A stretch of 64,000 bases of DNA from Molossus alvarezi (lineage: Eukaryota > Chordata > Mammalia > Chiroptera > Molossidae): NCBI GenBank assembly GCA_037176705.1, contig CM073898.1:22056488-22120487 (forward strand). Reading direction: 5' to 3'. The notes below the pieces were generated by a model. The model was not told the DNA's origin, searched no databases, and was given only the letters and a program-made list of their open reading frames with translations. Below are positions 22,025 to 33,071 of this stretch, piece after piece. The position numbers and the translations under genes were made by a program. How positions within the stretch are numbered: the first letter of the stretch is position 1; each line of letters begins with the position of its first letter.

Positions 22025-22591
22025 GCAGTATGCCAATGAGGGACCAAAACCTTGAGGGGCTGGCTTTGCAGTGCGATGGGGAAGGCGGGGAGCCAGGCAC
22101 GGGGCACAGAAACAGAGTCACTAGACCACAGTGACGCAACACAGTGGATATCACGGCAGCCCAGAGAGGTGGGATATTGGAGGCCCAGCCTTTAAAAAAT
22201 CTTGTGTGTCTTTGAGATGCTAATGCAAACCAGAATGGATAAGGAACTTCCTAATAACGGAAATGGAATTTTCCTTCCTCCCAAGAAGTACAAGCTTGGA
22301 GTTAGAATTGTGATGGTATAAGCATACTTTTCATGGGCTCAACTTCATACCATTTCATTCTTGGTTTTGCTTTTTGTAATCTTACTTGACAAAACCCAAA
22401 ATTTTTATGGACATAGCTTCATATCCTCTTATTTTTGGTTTCTCATGTACACACATCATTTTGAAGAGAAGGGGCCTGCTTCTTATGAGTCCGGCTGTCA
22501 TCTGGCCCAAGCATCTTGCTGCCATGGTTTCCTTGTCATTATACTTCCAGAGCCTAGAAGGGGTTATTTTGTAGATCAGTAAGTAAGGTAC

Positions 22592-22592
<1 letters not shown>
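22025..22592. other. Unassigned DNA
   Basis: Includes a moderately GC-rich part at 22060-22185 with no recognisable family, then ordinary sequence. No supported exon. Confidence 0.45.

Positions 22593-22634
<42 letters not shown>
22593..22634. repeat. (GT)n microsatellite
   Basis: About 21 uninterrupted GT units. A run of His-Thr codons on the minus strand comes only from this repeat. Confidence 0.97.
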
Positions 22635-22638
<4 letters not shown>

Positions 22639-23689
22639 TGGAGATTTGATTATAACTTTTAATTAGTCCAACTTCAGGTTTACATATCTCAAAAGAACAC
22701 TGTGGATATTTGGCAATTACTGTTTGTAAATCATCTTTAGATCCTTGAGGAGGAGAGATGCTGTATAAATGAGTAATGTGGTAATGAAAATAATAATACA
22801 TTCACTTACATTCCCAAGCCTGTTGCCTAAATTAGATTTTGAAGCCTAGGGAAAGCTGTACAAAATATAGCTCCCTCAATGAGAAAGTATCTGTGTACCC
22901 CCTTTCAGTCATGATGGAAAATATTTGCGAAATACAGAATATAAACATAACCCATGACGGTAATTTATAATGCACTTAGAAATGTGTATCGTTAGATAAG
23001 TAACTATTTCACTATTTGTGTATAGTTATTAGATCTAGGATTAAAGACTGTAATCATTTCATTGAGATCATATTATGTGGAATTAATTGGCAGTCATTTC
23101 AACATAATTGCTATATGTTGCTTGATAATAAAGTATGGTTCTAATATTAATTCATGTCTTGTCAATGGTATAATGAATATTTCTGCAAGGCTTTTAAGAA
23201 GTATTTCTTCAAAAAGGCACACACACAAAAGAGCCTAAGGCACCATCAAATAATAAAAGAAATTACTTTCCACCTGATCACCTTTCATTCCTTTCCCTGT
23301 GAAAGGTCAAAGTTCATGTGCCTCTGACAGCATCCCTTCCCTTCTGCCACCGCACAAGGGGTGGGGAGAGAAAGCATGTACCCGTTGACTTTATATATGT
23401 CACCAAATTCTACCACTTTGTATTATGGTCAGTTGTTTACTTAAAGTTCTGAGAATGGTATCAAACATCATAGAACAAGTGAAAATGAGTTGTTTCCTTA
23501 ATTATACATAGTAAGTTAGGGCTTTGGGTCTTTACTAAATATGACCGTTAGGACTGAGAAAAATAGAAGATAGAACAATCAATTCCTTTACATATGAACT
23601 ACTATTAACGTCAATTTCTTAACTTTCTTCATTTCCTCCGTAACCCATTTTTTTCATGAGAAAATATTTTATTTATGTTGTTTTGTTTG
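22635..23689. other. Unassigned AT-rich DNA
   Basis: About 1 kb with no recognised repeat or exon. Confidence 0.5.
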
Positions 23690-23805
23690 TTTGGTGTCTA
23701 TCTCCCCTAATAAGAATATAAGCTTTTGGAGCAGTATTTTGTCTGTCTTCCTGAAATGTATTCCTAGCACTCTAACTTCACCTACCGCATAATAAATACA
23801 AGATC
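23690..23805 (+). mobile_element. L2 3'-end fragment
   Basis: 'CTATCTCCCCTAATAAGAAT', 'ATAAGCTTTTGGAGCAGTAT' and 'CTAGCACTCTAACTTCACCT' resemble the L2 terminus that usually reads ...gagctccttgagggcaggga..., and are followed by 'AATAAATACA'. Confidence 0.6.
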
Positions 23806-25185
23806 TCCCACCCCTGAGAGCTTGTTAAATATTTGACAGAGCATCACTTGTTGAAGTAGAAAAGGAAATAAACAGTGTCCTGATAAGTAGTAGAAAATCA
23901 TAATATAGAATGATATAATGACAATTTTTCTTCTATGCTGATATCCAAACAGAAAGAGGAAGCTTATTTTAAACACTGGCAAATGTAACATAAGAAGTAA
24001 TGAGCTCTCCTTACAATCTTTCAAGCATGCTCATGTAGATAACACACTACCTCAAGTCCTGGCAGTGTGTGTCTCGGTTTCAGCAGAGTAATGAAGTGCA
24101 AAGAAAGGTTTGAACAAACAAGAATGAATGTTGTTGAAATAAGAAAGCTTAGTTTCTATTTCCACTTAATAGTTTGTAGACTCAAAAATTTATGTTGAGG
24201 TTGAGGATCGGAAGAACACAACCGTGAAGACTCTAAGCAGTTGAAAATGTGATGGGGTTTGGGTGGAAAGGAAGGTCCACAGATAAGGTTTTAGAAACAT
24301 CTATATAATTTATAGTAAAGGTTTGGGAGTGCATGTAACCACAAATTCTGAGAGGAAACATGGTTACTTCAGAGAGCAAGGAGAAATTCTAACATTTAGA
24401 AGATAAGGGAATATTGGAAAATTTTCAAAAACGTTAACTAATAAAAATAATTGAACTAGGCCTCTTGGAGAGTTCAGAGCCACAAAAACCAATAGAATTG
24501 TCCATAGGGAATGTTAACCATCAAATGTTGCAGGAAGATCAATGCTAGATGATGGAGCAACAACAGCTGATTTGAAAATTCAGGCTTAAGAGAGCAGCCC
24601 CCATTGAATAGTAGGAGCAGAAGCTAAATTATAAGACTTTAGTTGTGGATGGGTGCTTTGGGACAGTGAATACCATTAATTTTTTTTTTTAAAAGCTGGA
24701 TATAAAAAGCAGAGAAATAGGAGAGTTTCATGAAGGAGTAAAAGAGTTTATTTCTATATGTATTTTATTGTTTAATTGTTTCAGAAAGGAGAAGACAGGG
24801 ATATTTATGGGGAGAGGGAATCCAACAGAGAAGGAAAGTAGTAAAAACTAAGACATATGATTTAGTCAAGGAAATAAAGAAAAAGGGAAAAGATAAAATT
24901 ACACAGAGAGCTTTGGGTGTTGGAGAAAGAAACTTGGTACATTCAATGTTATGTTCTGGGCCTCAGTCAAATAGGGAAAGAGGCCATTTGCTGAGATAAA
25001 ATAGGGGATCACTACAATGGGAATACACTACAATGCTTGAAACCTGATAAACGTAGCTTTATTTCTAGGTTTTGCAACTTATTTTGTAACTTTTGGAAAG
25101 TTGTTTGTTACCACTGAATCTACTCTAATGAAAACTGGGAATGATACCAATCTTGCAGATTTATTTTAAATTTAGAGATAACAGT
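23806..25185. other. Unassigned DNA
   Basis: About 1.4 kb of AT/GA-rich sequence. The stretch 24440-24680 might be a very old antisense LINE, but I could not place it. Confidence 0.4.
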
Positions 25186-25400
25186 AGCTAAAAATTATCG
25201 AGCACTTTCTACCTACTAGGTTTCATTTTAAAAACTTTACATAAATAAACTCATTTAATTGTTAAATCAACCTTCTTAGGTAGGTGCAATCATTATTCCA
25301 ATTTTATAGGCAAGGAAACCAAGGTATCCAAAGATTAAGTAACATTAACAAGGTCACATGGCTTTTAGAGACAGAGGTAGGATTGGACCCCAGGCAAGCA
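25186..25400 (-). mobile_element. MIR SINE, near full length
   Basis: Antisense MIR landmarks in order: 'ATCGAGCACTTTCTACCTAC', 'ACTTTACATAAATAAACTCA', 'CCAATTTTATAGGCAAGGAA', 'ACAAGGTCACATGGC' and 'GGTAGGATTGGACCCCAGGC'. Confidence 0.88.
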
Positions 25401-26240
25401 GTCTGTTCTGTCTCTCTAATGTATCGAAAGAGTTTAGCCCAGTTTGACATACGGAAGATACAGTAACTAGGACTTATACCGATTGCTAATTTTATTAGAT
25501 TAAAGACTTGTAAAAAATATTTCTAAATTTTATACCAAGTTAAACCTGACAGAAAATTACCTAGATAGAAATTAAACATTTTCTGAATGCCATGGGTCAA
25601 TTTTGAGGCCAGACTCAAGGTTAGCTATATATGGTTTTATGTAGGACTAGATGAAGGCCAAGGTATGTGCCATAGTGCCCTAGATGACTAAGATAACTTA
25701 GACAACAGAGGTGTTTTTGTTTTTTTCCTTAACGGTTTATCAAGGTATTGTTAGGGACTATTGAGGGCCTGGTCTTCACTAATCATCAGGTGAAACTGCT
25801 ATAAACTGAAATGTACATCACCAGGGCCAGTCTGAAACTCAGGCAATCGGCTTCTGTGTTTACCCTCTCACTTAAAACAAGCACCTTTAATTTTCAGTGG
25901 CCAACTGAGTACTTTGGAATATCTAGTGAAAATGGGTAAAGGGTCATGTATATTAACAAGCATACCTTTGGCTTGAAGGATTAGAAACCTAAAAGTAAAG
26001 ATGTCCAGGATCAACATCAAAGAGAATAAGCAAATCTCAAATGGTGGTGAGCCAGGACCCTAGGGACAGCCTTCCTCTGGGTGCATTTTCCATTTCCCAA
26101 ATACCCAAGGGACAGTTATGTGTGCCTCGGGAAATAAGAGTTGATGTGTTGAGCCTCCCGAAGGTAAGTAGGGGTCTATTACACTGTCCACTATTCCAGG
26201 TGAGACATCTAAGCTCTGACTGTAGGAATAAGAATGGATT
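25401..26240. other. Unassigned DNA
   Basis: No recognised repeat or exon. Overlapping frames of 73-94 codons on both strands at 26037-26321 have no recognisable domain. Confidence 0.5.
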
Positions 26241-26286
26241 AGAAATAGTGCAGTTTCCATAGGGAACAAAACCTTGCGCCATTTCA

Positions 26287-29177
26287 AAATGAAGACCATA
26301 ACTAGAGACAAAGAAGGTCACTACATAATATTAAAAGGATCTATCCAACAGGAAGATATAACCTTGATAAACATATATGCACCCAATAGAGGAGCACCAA
26401 AATATATTAAAAATCTTCTGAAGGACTTCAAAGGAGAAATCGACAGCAATACAATCATAGCAGGGGAATTCAACACCCCGTTGACAGCACTGGATAGATC
26501 CTCTAGACAAAAAATTAGCAAAAAAACAGAGACTCTAAATGAAGCACTAGACCAACTGGATTTAATAGATATCTACAGAGAATTACACCTCAAAACTACA
26601 GAATTCACACTCTTCTCAAGTGCACATGGGACATTCTCAAAGATAGACCACATGATAATCTCTACAAGTTCCGGAATATTGAAATGCTATCAAGCATCTT
26701 CTCAGATCACAATGGCATGGAACTAGAAATCAATTGCAACAAAAACATACAAAGACATTTGAACACAAGGAGGCGACATAGCATGTTATTAAACAATGAA
26801 TGGGTTACCGGGGAGATCAAGAAAGAAATTAAAAACTTCCTGGAAAATAATGAAAATGAACACACAACAACACAAAATCTATGGGATGCAGCGAAAGCAG
26901 TTCTGAGAGGGAAGTTCATAGCACTACAGGCCTACCTCAAGAAACAAGAAAAATTTCTAATTGACTGTCTAACCTCACAACTTAAAGAATTAGAAAGCAA
27001 ACAAGAAGAAAACCCCAGAGCAAGTAGAAGGAAAGAAATAGTAAAGATCAGAGCAGAAATAAATGACATAGAGACCAAAAAAACAATTCAAAGAGTCAAT
27101 GAAACAAAGAACTGTTTTTTCGAAAAGATAAACAAGATCGATGGACCCTTAGCTAGACTCACCAAGAAACAAAGAGAGAGAACCCAAATACACAAAATTA
27201 GAAACGAAAGAGGAGAAGTAACAACTGACACCACAGAAATACAAAAGATTGTTAACAGCTATCATGAACAATTATATGGCAACAAATTTGACAATCTAAG
27301 CAAAATGGACTCATTTTTATTTTTATTTTATTTTTTATTTTTTTATCCTCACCCGAAGATATTTTTCCATTTTTTTGTACAGATAGAGTGGGAGGGAGAG
27401 AGAGGAAGGGAGAGAGAGAGAGAAACATCGACGTGAAGGGACACATCGAGTGGCTGCCACCCGCACGACCAACCAGGGCCGGGGACAAACTGCAACCGAA
27501 GTACGTGCCCTTAGCGGGAACCGAACCTGGGTCTCTCAGGACCGCAGGCCGACGCTCTAACCGCTGAGCCAAACCGGCCAGGGCTGGACTCATTTTTAGA
27601 AACACAGTCACCAAAATGGACTGGGAAGAGATAGAAAACTTGAACAGACCAATAACAACTAAGGAAATTGAAGAGGTAATCAAGATTCTCCCAGCAAAAA
27701 AAAAACACCCAGGCCCAGAAGGCTTCACAGGGGAGTTTTACTAAACATTCAAAAAAGATCTAACACCTATTCTCCTCAAACTATTTCAAAAAATTCAAGA
27801 AGAAGGAAGACTTACAAACTTGTTTTATGAGGCCAGATTAATTCTAATTCCAAAACCACAAAAAGACATTACAAAGAAAGAAAACTACAGGCCAATATCC
27901 CTGATGAACATAGAAGCCAAAATCCTGAACAAAATACTAGCAAATAGGCTCCAGCAATACATCAAAAAAATTATTCACCATGACCAAGTGGGATTCATCC
28001 CAGGGATGCAAGCAAGGCTGGTATAATATTTGCAAATCAATAAATGTCATATACCACATAAACAAAAGGAAGAATAAAAACCACATGATCATATCAATAG
28101 ACGGTGAAAAAGCATTTGACAAAATCCAGCATCCATTTCTGATAAAAACCCTCAGCAAGCTGGGAATAGAAGGATCATATCTCGACATAATAAAGGCCAC
28201 ATATAAAAGACCTATAGCCAACATCATACTCAATAGGCAGAAACTAAAAACATTTCCTTTAGGAACAGGACAGGTATGTCCACTTTAGCCACTCTTATTT
28301 AACATTGTACTGGAAGTCTTAGCCACAGCAATCACACATGAAGAAAAAATAAAAGGGATCCAAATTGGAAAGGAGGAAGTGAAACTGTCATTATTCGCAG
28401 ATGACATGATATTATACATAGAAAACCCTAAAGACTCCATCAAGAATCTACTAGAGTTAATAAATGAATTTGGCAAAGTAGCAGGATACAAAATTAATGT
28501 CAAGAAATCGATGGCATTCTTTTACACCAATGAAGAACTCACAGAAAGAGAAACTGAAAAAACAATCCCATTGACCATTGTGGCAAAATAAATTTAAGAT
28601 ACCTAGGAATAAACTTAACCAAAGAAGTAAAGGACCTATTTGCAGAAAACTACAGGACATTGAAAAAAGAAATAGAGGAAGATATAAAAAAGTGGAAGCA
28701 CATACCTTGTTCACGGATTGGAATAATTAACATCATTAAAATGTCCATACTACCTAAAGCAATCTATAGATTCAATGCAATCCCCATCAAAATACCAACG
28801 ACATATTTCACAGAACTAGAACAAATACTTCAAAAGTTCATATGAACCAAAAAAAGACCCCGAATAGCCACAGCAATTTTGAAAAAGAAGGACAAATTAG
28901 GTGGGATCACAATACCAGATATCAGGTTATACTACAAAACAAATGTAATCAAAACAGCCTGGTACTGGCACAAGAACGGGCATATAGACCAATGGAACAG
29001 AATAGAGAACCCAGAAATGGACCCAAGGCAATATGCTCAATTACCGCAGCGGTAAGAAAGAAAGATCTCTTATCCTTTGAGACGACATGGAGGGACCTGG
29101 AAAGTATTATCCTAAGTGAAACAAGCCCAGCAGAAAAAGACAAATACCACATGATCTCACTTATATATGGAATATAA
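26287..29177 (+). pseudogene. L1 ORF2 remnant (endonuclease part, reverse transcriptase, C-terminal end)
   Basis: ORF2p of L1 nicks DNA and reverse-transcribes L1 RNA. Visible: endonuclease part with 'IAGEFNTPLTALDRSS' (about 26457; the usual GDFN is GEFN, changing a catalytic-site Asp to Glu), 'SKIDHMI' and, in the next frame, 'SDHNG'. Reverse transcriptase part has '[20 protein letters not shown]' (27889), '[12 protein letters not shown]', '[17 protein letters not shown]' (28096) and '[12 protein letters not shown]' (28397). The C-terminal end is '...HMISLIYGI' with a stop at 29177. Broken by a frameshift near 26690, the SINE, stops near 27740, 28026, 28288 and 28590, and the deletion after 'DPRQYAQL'-equivalent codons. 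Not functional. Confidence 0.92.
27320..27584 (-). mobile_element. Ves-type SINE nested in L1, long body
   Basis: TSD TGGACTCATTTTTA (27306-27319 and 27585-27598), exact. Minus-strand head 'GCCCTGGCCGGTTTGGCTCA', B box 'GGTTCGGTTCC', body 'GATGTGTCCCTTCACGTCGA', tail 'ATATCTTCGGGTGAGGAT', then A/T-rich tail. Little diverged, so one of the younger insertions. Confidence 0.97.
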
Positions 29178-29475
29178 TGAATATAACAGTCTGAGGAATA
29201 GGGTAGACCCAGAAACATGGACGTAGGGTACAGACTGACAACCCTCAGAAGAGGGGGTGGCGGGGTTTGGGAATAGATAAACCACAGAACTTATATGCAT
29301 GTAGGCATGACCAATGGACATGGACAACAAAGCCGGGGATGCGGCGTGGGGGATGGGGAGGGGGGTGTCAATGGAGTAAAAAAGGGGAAACATCTGTAAC
29401 AAAAATAAAATTAAGAAAAAAATATTAATAATAAAAGAAATAGTGCAGCCTCCATAGGGAACAAAACCTTGCACC

Positions 29476-29999
29476 AGAGTGGATTATGGTATGGATTGTC
29501 TCATATTATTAGTGTTCCCAGGAAGCTGGCAAACAAATAAAAATTCTGTCTGTAAATATCCATTTTTCTAGCCTCAGATTTTTCTAAAAGCAGTTTTTCC
29601 TATCCAGTGTTTGGTAATAAATTATAGCTGGATACAGTGCTGTGACACACGTCCATGAGAAGTAGGCATGACAACAGGAAATAGAAACATACCTTTACAG
29701 GGTCGAGATATGAGTAAAGGAAAAGGCTCTATAATAACTACGCTTATATGTTTAAGGAGAGAAAGAAAAGAGGGAATTTCAGTAAATAACTGGAAACTAT
29801 TTTAAAAACAAGAAAACAGCACCGAAAAAGAAAGCAAAGATACTTTAGAACTAAAAAATACATTAAAACAGAATCAATAGACATGTTGAAAAGTAGGGTA
29901 AAGACAACTGAAGATACAATTAGTAAGAAAAGCACATTCAGATGGAAAAACAAAGACAAAAATACAGAAGATAAAGTTGGAGATAAAGAAGGTATAGTG
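29476..29999. other. Unassigned A-rich DNA
   Basis: No recognised repeat. Purine-rich on the plus strand from 29750. Possibly the upstream part of the old L1 that follows. Confidence 0.4.
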
Positions 30000-30413
30000 A
30001 CAAATTTTAGCTTGGTGTAATTAAGGTTTTGTAAAGGAAAAAAATGAGAGAATGGAACAGAAGGAATATTTAATTAGATAATAGCTATTGCCCTCCAGAA
30101 TGCTAAAATACATCAAGCTAGAGATTCAAGAAGACTTATGAACCCAAACAAAATAAATAAGAAAAGAAACCCACTTTTGAGGTCTTCTTAGGTAAACTGC
30201 AGAGAAGCAAAGACAAAGAAAATACAAGTTCAGTGAGAGAATAAAGAGATTGCACCAAAATAAAGAAAAATTAGACTGACTCCTGACTTCTCAATACAAA
30301 TAAGCAATAGAAGTCAAAAAAAGAGAATATTACCCTTAAACATTCTGAAAGAAAATCCAACCTAGGTTTTATACTCATAAAAAATACTTAAATTTACACA
30401 TGATAATACTTAT
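30000..30413 (+). mobile_element. Old L1 fragment, sense
   Basis: 'AAAATACATCAAGCTAGAGA', 'GAACCCAAACAAAATAAATA', 'GACTCCTGACTTCTCAATAC', 'AACATTCTGAAAGAAAATCC' and 'AACCTAGGTTTTATACTCAT' follow the order of an ancient L1 internal region (usually '...ctgacttctcaacagaaac...gttctgaaagaaaat...aacctagaattctatacc'). Interrupted by the SINE at 30414. Confidence 0.65.
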
Positions 30414-30658
30414 GCCCTGGCCAGTTTGGCTCAGCGGTTAGAGCGTCGGCCTGCGGTCCTGAGAGACCCGGGTTCGGTTCCTGCTAAGGGCACGTACTTC
30501 GGTTGCAGTTTGTCCCCGGCCCTGGTTGGTCGTGCGGGTGGCAGCCACTCGATGTGTCCCTTCACGTCGATGTTTCTCACTCTCTCTCCCTTCCTCTCTC
30601 TCCCTCCCACTCTATCTGTACAAAAAATGGAAAAAATATCCTCGGGTGAGGATAAAAA
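30414..30658 (+). mobile_element. Ves-type SINE, long body, well preserved
   Basis: Head 'GCCCTGGCCAGTTTGGCTCA'. The internal RNA polymerase III promoter is intact by eye: box A TGGCTCAGCGGTTAG at about 30427-30441 and box B GGTTCGGTTCC at about 30471-30481. Tail 'ATCCTCGGGTGAGGAT' plus A-run. A short TSD AATACTTAT flanks it (30405-30413 and 30659-30667). It probably arises from the same subfamily as the copy at 27320. Confidence 0.96.
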
Positions 30659-30842
30659 AATACTTATAACCTTCAAGTGGTAAGACTAGTATTGAGATTC
30701 CTAATTTAAGAATACAGAAAGGTCATAAAACAATGGATTGGTCAGTCATCTTACATTTATGGAGAATGTTAAAGAGATTCAAGTCATATACACTCTGAGA
30801 AATAAAATAACATTGAGTTATTTCTTTTAATCTTCATTAATT

Positions 30843-31450
30843 TATTCAACAAGTATTTATTGGGTACGTACTATGTATCTGGTATTGAAAACAGTCATTT
30901 ATGGAGCTTAGATTCTTGTGATGAGAGAAAACAAGAGGAGCAAAAAACAAAACAAAACAAATACACTACCAGCATCTAGCACACAGAGTTCTAGACTCAA
31001 CGAGATAAGAATGATGGTGGGTTTCAGAAGCTACCTCCCTGTTGAGGTGGCATTTAAGCAGAGATCTAAGCAAAGAGTGGAGTGAGCTGTGGGGACACCG
31101 GTGGGCAGACTGTTCCGTGTGAAGGTGTAGCTGGGGACACAGTGGAAGGCAGGGCCTCCAGAGCTGCGCAAAGGAAGAGACTGCTAGATGGGCCAGGTCA
31201 GGTAGGTCTTCGGAATAATCCTACAATTGGGTGTAGTGGGGAGGGGGGGATCGCTGGACGATTTTGTGCAGGAGAGTGCCATAATGAGATTTAATTTTTA
31301 AAAAATTCCTTTACTGCTGTTAGAACAGAGCACAGGAAATACTGAAGAAGAGAGGAGGTACTGAGGAAGACTTGCAGAAGTCTGTGTGCTAGATGCTGGT
31401 GCTTTGCCCTACAGAGTGGTGTGTCCACAGGGAGAGGACTTGGTGCATAT
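30843..31450 (-). mobile_element. L2 LINE, antisense
   Basis: 'TTCAACAAGTATTTATTGGG' and 'TACGTACTATGTATCTGGTA' are the antisense L2 3' terminus. They are followed by 'GGTGGCATTTAAGCAGAGAT', 'GCAAAGAGTGGAGTGAGCTG', 'AGACTGTTCCGTGTGAAGG' and 'GCGCAAAGGAAGAGACTGCT', the diverged antisense L2 coding end. The right boundary is uncertain. Confidence 0.7.
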
Positions 31451-32722
31451 TTCCATGATCTGAAAAGGGTTAATATTATGTCGAGCGTTTTGATTAAATG
31501 TTGGCATCTCTCCTGAAATATAAATTGCATTAAAGTGAGAAAGCTTAGGGGCAACTTTAATAAAATCTTATTAAAATCTTATGGTGAAATCTAAGAGTTC
31601 TAAAAATGTATCATAATTTAGTGGCATCAGATGGTTTATTTTGTGTGTAAAAAGCACAAGAGGTCACATCTTAAGGGATGAAATAGAATTTTAAAAAACA
31701 TTCAAAGTACATTTACATGGTACATTTCCAGTATATCATTCCCTTTGATTTATGATCTATTCTAAATCAGTCAATATGGAAGGTTTGACAGCTTTACAAA
31801 GATTTTTCTCCAAAGTATTTAAAAAGGTTTTCTGAAGATGATGGGTTTCTGATTTTATGAACTCCAGAAGTACTAATACAGCTCCAGAATAAATTCATGT
31901 TACTAAGTGAATGGTGAATTCGTTCTTTTTAGCTAGAAAAGTTCCCCCAGAAGATGTTTTTACAGAGCTACTCTTTTTAGAGTAACCAAATCTCCAGGTG
32001 CCTTGCACCAGCTGGTGTTCCTTCCCCACCCACAGCGTTGCTCCGGACACGCGTGAGTTGCCTGCCCGTGTGAAATGGGCCTTGGATGAGCCTACACCAG
32101 TGTTCCACGTCTGGCAGGAGAACCACCATGCAGGCAGGCTGTAATTAAATTTCAGGGAATTGCTGCAGTGAGAAATTATTTAAGCAAACATAGAGAAAGT
32201 AGTTAAATCTTTTCATTCTGATGAAGTTACATACATAACTACTAAAATTTATAATCCAGGATTAACCTCTAATTTTGAGATTAGCTTGCCCTATGAATCT
32301 CAACTCGGTGTCTAACTTCGCTTGCAATTCCACAAGAGTTTAAAAAATGATTTTTAAATGGCATCCCCTGAGTTCATTATTAAATCTTATTCTAATCCTG
32401 TAATAGGATTAATTAACTGAATGAGAATTCAATTCTTAGGATTCAAAAATAAATTATTGGAAGTTTACTTTTAAAAATGAAAAGATTAGTAGGTGAAGAT
32501 CTATGAATCTCAGGTATACCTAACTTTGAATACAGGGTGAACTTTTTTTATTTTTATTTTAAATTGAGAAGACATTGAACAGCATTGATAACATGTCCTG
32601 CCTTCATGGGGAAATCTTGAGAGTATTAAAAAATACATCAAATAAGCTTGTTTGGTTTTTTATATTTCTTGGAGGTATTTTTGTTGTTGTTGCTGATTTA
32701 TAAAAACAATATTCATTAGTTG
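31451..32722. other. Unassigned DNA with a possible conserved patch
   Basis: No recognised repeat or exon. The patch 31990-32180 has higher GC and a few CpGs (TTGCTCCGGACACGCGTGAG). I can describe it but not identify it. Confidence 0.45.
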
Positions 32723-32734
32723 AAAATATATTTA

Positions 32735-32934
32735 GCCTAGTTGTGGCTCAGTTGGTTGAGTTGTTGCGTGCACCAAGAGGTCACTGGTTTGATTCCTGGT
32801 CAGGGCACATGCCCAGTATGAGGCATGCAGGAGGCAGCCAGTCAGTGTTTGTGTTTCATCAATGTTTTTTTGTTTGTTTGTTTGTTTTTCTCTCTCTCTC
32901 TCTCTCCCTCTCCCTTTTTCTCTCTTCCAAAATA
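32735..32934 (+). mobile_element. Ves-type SINE, diverged
   Basis: Head 'GCCTAGTTGTGGCTCAGTTG', B box 'GGTTTGATTCC', body 'GGGCACATGCCCAGTATGAG' and 'GCATGCAGGAGGCAGCCAGT', then an expanded (TTTG)n run at 32866-32887 and a CT-rich stretch. Box A has TGGCTCAGTTGGTTGAG. Confidence 0.9.
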
Positions 32935-32949
32935 AATACAAACATTTTA

Positions 32950-33045
32950 TTATTATTTTTTTGCTACGTGCCAATAGTGGGAACAGAACCCGGGACTCTG
33001 GTCTGCAGGCTGACGCTCCAACTGCTGAGCCAAATCGGCCAGGGC
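32950..33045 (-). mobile_element. Short tRNA-only SINE nested in a Ves SINE
   Basis: Exact TSD AATACAAACATTTTA (32935-32949 and 33046-33060). On the minus strand: 'GCCCTGGCCGATTTGGCTCA', B box 'GGTTCTGTTCC', then 'CACTATTGGCACGTAGC' and directly an A/T-rich tail. About 80 bp of body; the whole second half of the usual Ves SINE is missing. Confidence 0.93.
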
Positions 33046-33071
33046 AATACAAACATTTTAAAAAAGAAAAT

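Larger units (their letters stand above)
26241..29475 (+). mobile_element. Young L1 with 40-bp target-site duplication (element 26281-29435)
   Basis: The L1 body at 26281-29435 is flanked by direct repeats at 26241-26280 and 29436-29475, identical at 37 of 40 positions, starting AGAAATAGTGCAG and ending AAAACCTTGC(G/A)CC. The copy starts inside the ORF2 endonuclease domain and ends with the 3'-UTR and A-rich tail. It carries a nested SINE (27320-27584) and an internal deletion near 29041-29053. No 5'-UTR, ORF1 or promoter. Confidence 0.93.

Noticed and set aside
22382..22801. 139-codon minus frame with a His-Thr run
   Set aside because: The run is the (GT)n microsatellite; the rest has no domain and no splice or promoter context.
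26287..28591. Reverse transcriptase with an intact FADD motif as part of a retron or group II intron system
   Set aside because: Flanking endonuclease sequence, the C-terminal end, 3'-UTR, A-tail and TSD show it is a mammalian L1 copy with several stops.
30427..30481. tRNA gene-like A and B boxes
   Set aside because: They belong to the SINE head. The cloverleaf is degenerate, copies are dispersed and have TSDs and A-tails, so they are not functional tRNA genes.
30426..30683. Frames of 81-85 codons across SINEs, recurring at 7992, 17432, 27252, 34532 and 42382
   Set aside because: The same peptide style (QRLERRP...DPGSVPAKG) occurs wherever a Ves SINE lies. It is SINE translation, not a gene family.
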